This document shows, one piece after another, positions 1 to 7,600 of a stretch of 64,000 nt of DNA. The first letter of the stretch is position 1. The number at the start of each line of letters is the position of its first letter. Both the position numbers and the translations under genes were made by a program. This stretch comes from Alkalilimnicola sp. S0819 (GTDB lineage: Bacteria; Pseudomonadota; Gammaproteobacteria; Nitrococcales; WHIW01): positions 62,001 through 126,000 of the forward strand of contig NZ_WHIW01000007.1 of NCBI RefSeq assembly GCF_009295635.1, in the 5' to 3' direction. A model generated the notes under the pieces. The model saw only the letters and a list, made by a program, of their open reading frames with translations. It searched no databases and was not told the DNA's origin.

Positions 1-1
1 G

Positions 2-685
2 CTGCGCCTGGCGGCGCTGCGCAAATCCTACAATGTGGGCCGGCCCAACGAGGCCGAGGTGCTGCATGGCCTGGATCTGCGCATCGGCCGGCGGGACTTT
101 GCCGCCCTGATCGGCCCCTCCGGCTCGGGCAAGAGCACCTTGCTGAATCTCATCGGCCTGCTCGATCGGCCCAGCAGTGGCGAGCTTTATCTGCTGGGTC
201 GGCCCACCCGCGACATGGATGACGCCGCCCGCACCGCCTTGCGCGGTCACCGGATCGGTTTCGTGTTCCAGTTCCACCACCTGATCCAGGCCTTCAGCGC
301 GCTGGACAATGTGCTCATGCCGCTGATGCTGGCCCGGGGCAAGCCGGACCGCGCCGCCCGTGACCGTGCCCGCGCGCTGCTGGCGGCCGTGGGGCTGGAG
401 CAGTACGCCGATGTGAGGCCCGGTGAACTCTCCGGCGGCCAGCAACAGCGCATCGCCATCGCCCGGGCGCTGATCACCGAGCCCGCCCTGCTGCTGGCCG
501 ACGAGCCCACCGGCAACCTGGACACCCGAACCGCGGCCGAGGTGTTCGAGCTGTTCCGCCGCTTCAATCGCGAGCGCGATTGCGCGGTCCTGCTGGTGAC
601 CCACGACCCGCGTCTCTCCGCCACCTGCGATCGCACCATCAATCTGGTGGACGGGCGCATCGTGAGCGATGAGCCGCGTCCCTGA
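2..685 (+). CDS. LolD/MacB-type ABC transporter ATP-binding protein (5' end outside window)
   Basis: This is the ATPase subunit of an ABC system of the LolD/MacB type, which typically drives lipoprotein release or export from the inner membrane. The reading frame is open to the left edge: codons from base 2 read [13 protein letters not shown], the usual first strand of this family, so the true start lies upstream and the GTG at 35 is probably not it. Counting from base 2, the Walker A motif GPSGSGKST is at about residues 38-46, followed by a Q-loop (FQFHH), the signature LSGGQQQR, Walker B LLLADEP and the H-loop [18 protein letters not shown] resembles the LolD FQFHHLL segment. No permease follows, so the partner is probably upstream, outside the window. 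LolD versus MacB cannot be decided from the ATPase alone. Confidence 0.87.
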   Translation: MRLAALRKSYNVGRPNEAEVLHGLDLRIGRRDFAALIGPSGSGKSTLLNLIGLLDRPSSGELYLLGRPTRDMDDAARTALRGHRIGFVFQFHHLIQAFSALDNVLMPLMLARGKPDRAARDRARALLAAVGLEQYADVRPGELSGGQQQRIAIARALITEPALLLADEPTGNLDTRTAAEVFELFRRFNRERDCAVLLVTHDPRLSATCDRTINLVDGRIVSDEPRP

Positions 686-694
686 CGATGCGCC

Positions 695-728
695 CGCCGG
701 CCCGCCCCGGGCCCTGCGCGGGCCGGCG
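695..728. terminator. GC-rich hairpin between the ABC gene and queC
   Basis: Arms CGCCGGCCCG (695-704) and CGGGCCGGCG (719-728) pair perfectly around a 14-base loop just after the ABC ATPase stop. There is no T-run, so intrinsic termination is uncertain. A TACAAT at 739-744 just downstream could be a -10 element for queC, but no good -35 box is visible. I looked for a preQ1 riboswitch fold here and did not see one. Confidence 0.35.
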
Positions 729-794
729 CTTCAGGGGGTACAATATGCCGCCCCGGCCACGCCGGGGAACGTCTGGCTTTGAGGGAGGCGGAGC

Positions 795-1505
795 ATGGCT
801 CTGCAGGATGATCACGCACTGGTGCTGCTCTCCGGTGGGCAGGATTCGCTCACCTGTCTGGCCTGGGCGCTGGCGCGTTATGCCCACGTGGAGAGCATCG
901 CGTTTCGCTACGGGCAGCGCCATGCCGTGGAGTTGGACTGCCGCGTGCGCGCGCTGAGCGCCTTGCGCCGGGGCTTCCCCGAGTGGGCGCCGCGCCTGGG
1001 GCAGGATCATCTGCTGGATGTCAGCGCCCTGGCCGAACTGGGCGAGACCGCCATGACCGAGGACGTAGCGATCCGCATGAACGACGATGGCTTGCCCAAC
1101 ACCTTCGTGCCCGGGCGCAATCTATTGTTCCTCACCTATGCCGCCGCACTGGCCTACAGGCGCGGCATCCGCCACATCGTCACCGGCGTGTGCGAGACCG
1201 ATTTCTCCGGCTACCCCGATTGTCGCGACGACACCATCAAGGCGCTGCAGGTGGCGCTGAACCTCGGCACGGACCGCCGCTTCGTGCTGCACACCCCGCT
1301 TATGTGGCGTGACAAGGCCGACACCTGGCGGCTGGCCGAAAGCCTTGGCGGCGAGGCGCTGGTGGATCTGATCCGCGAGGAAAGCCACAGCTGTTATCTG
1401 GGTGATCGCAGCCGGCACCACGCCTGGGGTTACGGCTGCGGCGAGTGCCCGGCCTGCGAGTTGCGCGCCGGCGGCTGGGCGCGCTATCGCGAGGGCGCGA
1501 CATGA
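795..1505 (+). CDS. queC: 7-cyano-7-deazaguanine synthase QueC
   Basis: QueC converts 7-carboxy-7-deazaguanine to preQ0 with ATP and ammonia, a step towards queuosine in tRNA. The 236-residue length is normal for the family. The N-terminal PP-loop SGGQDS (residues 13-18) binds ATP. Four cysteines near the C-terminus (200, 215, 218, 221; CGECPAC) form the zinc site. The start ATG at 795 has GGGAGGCGGAG just upstream as ribosome binding site. The stop overlaps the queE start (ATGA at 1502-1505), so queC, queE and queD are translationally coupled. Confidence 0.97.
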   Translation: MALQDDHALVLLSGGQDSLTCLAWALARYAHVESIAFRYGQRHAVELDCRVRALSALRRGFPEWAPRLGQDHLLDVSALAELGETAMTEDVAIRMNDDGLPNTFVPGRNLLFLTYAAALAYRRGIRHIVTGVCETDFSGYPDCRDDTIKALQVALNLGTDRRFVLHTPLMWRDKADTWRLAESLGGEALVDLIREESHSCYLGDRSRHHAWGYGCGECPACELRAGGWARYREGAT

Positions 1506-2134
1506 GCTACAGCGTCAAGGAAATCTTCCACACCCTGCAGGGCGAGGGTGCCCAGGCCGGGCGCGCGGCGGTGTTCTGCCGCTTTGCCGGCTGCAATCTC
1601 TGGTCCGGCCTGGAGCGGGACCGGGCCGGCGCCCAGTGCCGGTTCTGCGATACGGATTTCATCGGCACAGACGGCCCGGGGGGCGGCAAGTTCGCCGACG
1701 CGGATGCCCTGGCCGCCGCTATCGAGGCCTGCTGGCAGGGCGGGGAGGCGCATCGCTACGTGGTCTGCACCGGCGGCGAGCCCCTGCTGCAACTGGACGC
1801 GGCCCTGATCGATGCCCTGCACGCCCGCGGTTTCGAGATCGCCGTGGAGACCAACGGCACCCTGGAGCCGCCGCCGGGGCTGGACTGGGTCTGTGTCAGC
1901 CCCAAGGCCGGCAACCCGCTGCGGCTTACCCGGGGTGACGAGCTGAAGCTGGTCTATCCGCAGCCTGGCCTGGAGCCCGCGCAGCTGGAGCAGCTCGATT
2001 TCCGGCACTTCTTCCTCCAACCCATGGACGGCGCGCAGGCCGAGGCCAACACCCGCGCCACCCTGGACTACTGCATGCGCCACCCACGCTGGCGGCTGAG
2101 CGTGCAGACCCACAAATACCTGGGCTTCGCATGA
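1502..2134 (+). CDS. queE: 7-carboxy-7-deazaguanine synthase QueE
   Basis: This radical SAM enzyme rearranges 6-carboxytetrahydropterin into 7-carboxy-7-deazaguanine, upstream of QueC. The start MSYSVKEIF at 1502 is chosen because it overlaps the queC stop by ATGA and matches the family N-terminus (HTLQGEG); this gives 210 residues. The cluster-binding cysteines follow the proteobacterial CX14CX2C spacing: GCNLW at about residue 35, then [17 protein letters not shown] and ETNGT are SAM-contact segments. Its own stop overlaps the queD start (2131-2134). Confidence 0.96.
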   Translation: MSYSVKEIFHTLQGEGAQAGRAAVFCRFAGCNLWSGLERDRAGAQCRFCDTDFIGTDGPGGGKFADADALAAAIEACWQGGEAHRYVVCTGGEPLLQLDAALIDALHARGFEIAVETNGTLEPPPGLDWVCVSPKAGNPLRLTRGDELKLVYPQPGLEPAQLEQLDFRHFFLQPMDGAQAEANTRATLDYCMRHPRWRLSVQTHKYLGFA

Positions 2135-3231
2135 GCGATCACGAACAACTGCTGCATTTGGCCAGTGCCCCCTTCGAGGCCGCCCGCCGGGTGCGGATCC
2201 TCCCCCCCGAGCACCCCTCGCGGCGGCTCCACGGCCACAGCTTCCTGGCCAAGCTGCGCCTGCCCGCCGTACCCGGCCAGGCCCTGCGCGGCGATGAGCC
2301 CGAAGCGCTGCAGGCGCGGCTGCGCGCGGCGGTGGCGGCGCTGGATTATCGCGATTTGAACGAGCTGCTGGAGGTGCCCACCGACGAGAACCTCGCCCGC
2401 TGGCTGCGGGCCCGCCTGGACGCCCCCGAAGGGGCGGTCCTCGGCGTGCAGAGCACCCGCGAGCAGGGGGTGGATCTGGACCGGCGGGAGCGCGCCCATG
2501 TCTGGCGACGCTTTCGCTTCGAGGCCGCCCACCAGCTGCCCCATGTGCCCGCAGGCCATCAGTGCGGACGCATGCACGGCCACGGCTTCGAGGTGATCCT
2601 GCATGCCGCGGTGGACATGCCCGATGAGGAGCTGGGGGTGGATTACGACCTGCTGGGCGAGCTGTGGGCGCCGCTGCAGGCGCGGCTGCACTTGCGCTGC
2701 CTCAACGATATTCCGGGGCTGGAGAACCCCACCAGCGAGGTGCTGGCGGGCTGGATCTGGCGTGAGCTCAAGCCGCGCTTCGCGGCGCTCTCCTGGGTGA
2801 GTGTCTACGAAACCGCCACCGCCGGCTGCCATTTCGATGGCAGGCGTTACAGCATCTGGAAGGAGCAGCGTTTCGAGTCGGCCCTGCGGTTGACACGCGT
2901 GGCCGAGGGCGATCCGCGCCGGGCCCTGCACGGGCACAGTTATTTGCTGCGCCTGCATCTGAGCGCGCCGCTGGATGCGGTGCTGGGCTGGACGGTGGAT
3001 TACGGCGAGGTGAAGGCGCTGTTCAAGCCGTTCTACGCGCAGCTGGATCACCACACGGTGTCGGATCTGCCGGGGATCGGCGAGGAGGGCTCGGCGGGGA
3101 TCGCGCGCTGGGTGCGCCAGGAGCTCTCGCCCAGCTTGCCCCAGCTGGACCGGGTGGATGTGTTCGAGCAGCCGGGCTGTGGGGTGGCGCTGGCCTGGGG
3201 GGCGGAGCGCAGCCCGATTCTGCCGGTGTAA
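2131..3231 (+). CDS. queD: Triple-domain 6-carboxytetrahydropterin synthase (QueD family)
   Basis: QueD makes 6-carboxytetrahydropterin from dihydroneopterin triphosphate and supplies QueE. Ordinary QueD is about 120-140 residues; this protein is 366 and holds three PTPS-like units: about 5-115, 125-240 and 246-355. Unit 2 has the three zinc histidines (H134, H149, H151) and the catalytic-type cysteine C145 (CGRMHGHGF), plus NPTSE at 199-203, but the usual Asp-His of LDHxxLND is replaced (LHLRCLND, 186-193). Unit 3 lacks the cysteine and first zinc histidine yet keeps LDHH (305-308). Unit 1 keeps LHGHS and LDYRDLNE but not the cysteine. So only unit 2 seems able to bind zinc fully, and the remaining catalytic residues may come from unit 3. 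The role is supported by the queC-queE operon; the division of labour is inference. Confidence 0.9.
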   Translation: MSDHEQLLHLASAPFEAARRVRILPPEHPSRRLHGHSFLAKLRLPAVPGQALRGDEPEALQARLRAAVAALDYRDLNELLEVPTDENLARWLRARLDAPEGAVLGVQSTREQGVDLDRRERAHVWRRFRFEAAHQLPHVPAGHQCGRMHGHGFEVILHAAVDMPDEELGVDYDLLGELWAPLQARLHLRCLNDIPGLENPTSEVLAGWIWRELKPRFAALSWVSVYETATAGCHFDGRRYSIWKEQRFESALRLTRVAEGDPRRALHGHSYLLRLHLSAPLDAVLGWTVDYGEVKALFKPFYAQLDHHTVSDLPGIGEEGSAGIARWVRQELSPSLPQLDRVDVFEQPGCGVALAWGAERSPILPV

Positions 3232-3285
3232 GGGGCTGCTTGCCGGAGCCGGTTCAGGATTTCATGGGTGCCGCGTGACCCATGT

Positions 3286-3945
3286 TCACCGGCACAGCGC
3301 CTCGCAAGGCACCCCGTCCCCATCCCCGTCCAGCCGGCTCAGGCCGCATTGGCGCAGATGAAAGCGCGCCTCTTCGCAACTGCTCATCTCCCGGCACCAG
3401 GTTTTCTCCCCACAGCCCGCGGGGGCGTTCGCCGCCGGCGGGCGGGGGCGGCGGCGCTGGGCGCGCCAGTCCCAGGGCGGTGTGCGTTGGGCTTCGGGCA
3501 GCGCCCACAGCCCGCGGCGCGCGCCGCGGGCCTGTTGCTCCAGTTGCAGCAAGCTGGGGTCGTCGTTGTAGCGGCGGTACACCCAGGCCGCGCCACGCCG
3601 GACCATCTCGGCGTTCACATCCAGCCCGTCCCGGGCGCGGTAGAGGCGCCCCACCAACCGGCCGTAGCGGTCCACATCGCTCACCAGCACTTGCACCGGC
3701 TCCTGAAATACCAGCTCCGCCAGGGCCTGGCGGGCGCGGCTGCCGTAAGGCTGGGCGCGCTCCGGGGTGTCTATGCTCGCCAGGCGCACCTTCAGCCGCT
3801 GGCGCTCGGCGGTGAGCACGGTGACGGTGTCGCCGTCGGCGAGGGCCACCACGGTGCCGTGACGGTAGTCGGCGGCCGTTACCTGGCCAGCGCTCAGCAG
3901 GAGCAGTAGCAGCAAGACGAGGCAATGACGGAAGGGCTGGCGCAT
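3286..3945 (-). CDS. Secreted thermonuclease-like (SNase) protein with Excalibur domain
   Basis: A predicted exported nuclease of the staphylococcal nuclease family. The start at 3945 is chosen because it begins a clear signal peptide (MRQPFRHCL, a run of leucines, cut near VTA-AD); an in-frame upstream extension to 4128 looks non-coding. The SNase core shows DGDTVTV, VRLASIDTPER and DRYGRLVGRLY, carrying the expected acidic and arginine active-site residues. A proline/arginine-rich linker then leads to a C-terminal Excalibur motif (about 180-219) with DGDGDGVPCE and conserved cysteines, a calcium-binding-like module common in extracellular proteins. The gene is 219 codons and convergent with queD, 54 bp away. 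Confidence 0.88.
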   Translation of the reverse strand: MRQPFRHCLVLLLLLLLSAGQVTAADYRHGTVVALADGDTVTVLTAERQRLKVRLASIDTPERAQPYGSRARQALAELVFQEPVQVLVSDVDRYGRLVGRLYRARDGLDVNAEMVRRGAAWVYRRYNDDPSLLQLEQQARGARRGLWALPEAQRTPPWDWRAQRRRPRPPAANAPAGCGEKTWCREMSSCEEARFHLRQCGLSRLDGDGDGVPCEALCR

Positions 3946-4075
3946 GGCGTAACTGTAACGCAGTCGTAACAGGGCGGGAATCCGCCTGGAGCGGCTCGCG
4001 GCCTTGGGGAGCGTTGGTTTTGAGGAGCCTGGGGAGTGCGCAGCGCGATGGGCAGCCCGGCCTACGCGGCGGGCT

Positions 4076-4100
4076 GAGACAAATTGAGACAAATTGAGAC
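4076..4100. repeat. Short tandem repeat, 10-bp unit
   Basis: The unit GAGACAAATT occurs twice in direct succession (4076-4085, 4086-4095) and is followed by a third half copy GAGAC. It lies between the divergent nuclease and small exported protein genes in an otherwise GC-rich gap, so it may be part of a promoter or operator region. No function can be assigned. Confidence 0.6.
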
Positions 4101-4217
4101 TGACATCACGCTTTTCCATCGCCGACACTGCCCGGTCAGCTCAGATAACCGCGCAGTACGGACGCCGCGACACTGGTTCGGCACGGATGCCTTCACCGTT
4201 GACGGAATGTGGGTGTC

Positions 4218-4631
4218 ATGCCGAAGTTTACAGTACCGACCTTTTTCTCGCGCGTCGTATCCGCGCCGGCCTGTGTCTTGTTGGCATGCACCCTGCTGCC
4301 TGCCGCCGCGGCGGCTGAGACGGGTCGGGTGGAAAAGGCGATCCCGATGGAGGCGCATCAAGGCTATTTCCGCGAGGAGTGCCTGGAACTGGCCGCCGGG
4401 CAGGGATTGGATTACCGCTTCGAGACGCCCCACCGCGTGGATTTCAACCTCCATTACCATCCGCCGCAAGGGGGGATGGAGTACGCCGACCGTGGTGTGA
4501 TCAGCGGCGTCCATCGCGGCCAGCTGGCCGCGGTACAGGAGGCGGGCGTGTACTGCTTCATGTGGACCAATACCGCCGCCGCCGAGGCCGCCTACCGCCT
4601 TGAACTCGATTATCGCCGGCTGACCGACTGA
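4218..4631 (+). CDS. Small exported protein of unknown function
   Basis: I do not recognise this family. The 137-residue product starts with a signal peptide (positive start, hydrophobic stretch VLLACTLLPAAAAA, likely cut near AAA-ET), so it is exported to the periplasm or beyond. The mature part of about 100 residues contains a histidine-bearing segment (FNLHYHPPQGG), a single YCFMWTN motif and beta-rich character, somewhat like a small carbohydrate- or ligand-binding sandwich; that is only an impression. ATG 4218 is preferred over GTG 4209 because the signal peptide starts there. The next gene, a large surface protein, begins 62 bp downstream on the same strand, so the two may be co-transcribed. 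Confidence 0.7.
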   Translation: MPKFTVPTFFSRVVSAPACVLLACTLLPAAAAAETGRVEKAIPMEAHQGYFREECLELAAGQGLDYRFETPHRVDFNLHYHPPQGGMEYADRGVISGVHRGQLAAVQEAGVYCFMWTNTAAAEAAYRLELDYRRLTD

Positions 4632-4693
4632 GTCGCCCCGCCGGCAACACATTGGATCTCATGAAGCACCACGTCCGTTCCGGGGGAAGCGCC

Positions 4694-7600
4694 ATGCGCA
4701 TCACAAGACACCGTTATTTCCTGACCATGCTGTTGCTCGCGGGCTTCGCCCTGGCCGCGCCTGGCGTAACCGAGGCCAGCCATTTCCGTGGTGGGCTGAT
4801 CAGCTGGCAGCCGGTCGACCTGGACGGTGACGGCCAGCGCAATGACGTGGTGGTCACGGTGAAGACCGCCTGGCGACTGAACGCCGAGAACAGCGTGACC
4901 ACGCTGGCCTCTAGCAACGGTGACGGCGCCGCCGCGCCCAGCTTCACCCAGTTGAGCGAAAGCACGTTCGATATCGGCGGCAAGTACACCCTGCAGACGA
5001 CCCGCCTGGAGGCCCGGGATCTGGATCCCACGGTGGATTACCTGGTCTTTTATTCCAGCTGTTGTCGTATAGGGAATCTGGAGAACAACGCCAACGGCAG
5101 CTTCAAGATCCAGACGATCATCGCCCTGAACAACGGCAACCGGGCGCCGCAGATCGAGATGCCCATCATCGTCGATGTGCCGCAAAAGGACGCCGACGGC
5201 AATACGCTGGCGAACTGGACCTATCAGGTCAACGCCACCGACCCTGATGCCGACCGGGTGGCATACCGTCTGGCCAATGCTGACGAAATGGGTGGCGGCA
5301 GCAATCCGGCCGGGGTGGCGATCGACAGCAGCACCGGTCTGATCACCTGGACGGGCTCGGGCAGCGCGTCCGCGGGCCTGTACAGCGCCGGTTTCGTCGT
5401 CGAGGACCTGGCCGGCGACGGCTCGGTGCGTTCCAAGACCCACGTGGATCTGATCTTCAACCTGGTGGATGCGCAGGCCAGCAGCTACACGCTGGATCCG
5501 CGCGTGCCCAGCACCGGCAACGTGGTGGTACAGAAGGGCGACAGCTTCGAGTTCGACATCAGCGGCGCGGCCATAGACACCATCAGCCTGGGCGACATCC
5601 AGGGCGCGCTGACCGAGCCGTCCGAGAACCGTTACCGCTTCGAGCCGGGCGAGTTCGGCACCGGCCTGGAGCCCGGCACTTACCCCATCACCTTCGACAT
5701 CCAGGAGGCCGGCAAGGCGAGCAGCTACGCCACGATCAATTTCATCGTGCCCGACCCCGATGCGCCGCAGGTGCAGAATCTCAACGGCGATCAAGCCTTC
5801 TTCAACCTCGCCGACGGCAACCCCGTCGCCGTCGACGTGGGCGCCAATGCACTGCTCAGCGATCCGCCGGACAACCTCGACCTGAACGGCGGTTACCTCA
5901 AGCTGAACATGAGCTCCGGTGAGGCGAAGGACCAGCTGAGCATCAGCGACCAGGGCAACGGCCCGGGTCAGGTGGGCGTCGCCGGCAACACGGTCAGCTA
6001 CGGCGGCCAGGCCATCGGCAGCATCGACGCTACCGAGAACGGCAACGGCGCGGCGCTGCGGGTCGCCTTCAATACCGCGGATGCCACCATTCCCGCCGTA
6101 CAGGCGATGCTGCGGGCGCTCCGCTACGGGCACAGCGACGGCACCGCCGCCCCCCAGGGCGAGCGCCCCATGGCGCTGTACCTGGAAGACGCCGACGGCA
6201 AGAGCAATGCCCTGAACCTGTCGGTGCTGCTGGACCGCGACAGCGACGGCGACGGCATCCCCGACAGCATCGAAGGCACCGGCGACGCCGACGGTGACGG
6301 TATCCCCAATCACCTGGATCTGGACAGTGACGGTGACGGCATCCCCGATGCCGAGGAGGGGTATGAGGATATTGACTTCGACGGCATCCCCAACTTCCTG
6401 GATCTGGACAGTGACGGCGACGGCGTGCCTGATTCGCAAGAGCGGGACACCGAGGGCACCGACCCCTACGACGCCGGTGATTTCGTGGACAGCGACGGCG
6501 ACGGCGTGCCGGACTACGTGGAGAACGCCGACGGCACCGACCCCAACGATGCCGCTGACTACCGCGACAGCGACGGCGACGGTGTGCCCGATTATGTGGA
6601 AACCCGTGCCGGCACCGACCCGAATGATGCCGCCAGCTATACGGATGGCGATGGCGACCAGGTGCCCGATTACGTGGAGACCCACCTGGATGGCACCGAC
6701 CCCGGTGATGGTGCCGACTACAAGGACAGTGACGGCGACGGCGTGCCGGATCGCGTGGAACTGATCGCCGGCACCGACCCGGGCGACCCGGCGGATTATC
6801 CCGACAGCGATGGCGATGGTGTGCCGGATTACGTGGAGACGTTCCGTGACGCCACCGATCCGAATGATGCCGGCAGCGCCAAGGACAGCGACGGCGACGG
6901 CGTGCCGGACTACGTGGAGACCGAGCTGGACGGCACCGACCCGGCCGATGACCGCAGCTATGCCGACAGTGACGGCGACGGCGTCCCGGATTTTGTGGAA
7001 GTGCACGTCGACGGCACCGACCCCCACGATGGCGGCGATTTCCGCGACAGCGACGGCGACGGCGTGCCCGATCATGTGGAGCGGCTCGAAGGCACCGATC
7101 CCCACGACGGCAGCGATTTCCCCTTCATCGAGGCCAGCGAGAACGCCACCGGGCTCTACACCCGGGTAAGCCTGGATCGTCTGGTCGCGCTGGGTCTGAT
7201 CGGTGAGGCGGACCGTGCCGCCTGTTGCGGCGATTACCCCAGCAGCGGCGGTGATCCGCTGTTCCCGCCGGGCCGCAACGTGCTCACCTGGGCCGGCGAC
7301 GGGCGCAATGTGCTCAAGCTGAACCCGCTGGTGTCCCTGGGCAAGGATCAGGTGCTCACCGAGGGTCAGAGCGGCAGCTTCAGCATCTACCTCAACGGCG
7401 AGGCCCCCAGCTATCCGCTGACGGTGAATTACACCGTAGGCGGCACGGCCGACGGCGCGGACCACGATCTGACGGACGGCAGCGTGAGCTTCGCCGCCGG
7501 CGAGCGGGTCAAGACGGTGACCTACAACATCACCGATGACGGCGTCAGCGAGGGCGAGGAGACCATTGTCATCCGCCTGGACGACGCGTTGAATCTGGGC

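Noticed and set aside
686-794. preQ1 riboswitch before queC
   Set aside because: No pseudoknot-like stem with an A-rich tail could be found; only a GC hairpin is present.
6410-7110. CRISPR-like regular repeats
   Set aside because: The repeats are in-frame TSP3 coding units with no constant spacer-repeat pattern and no cas genes.
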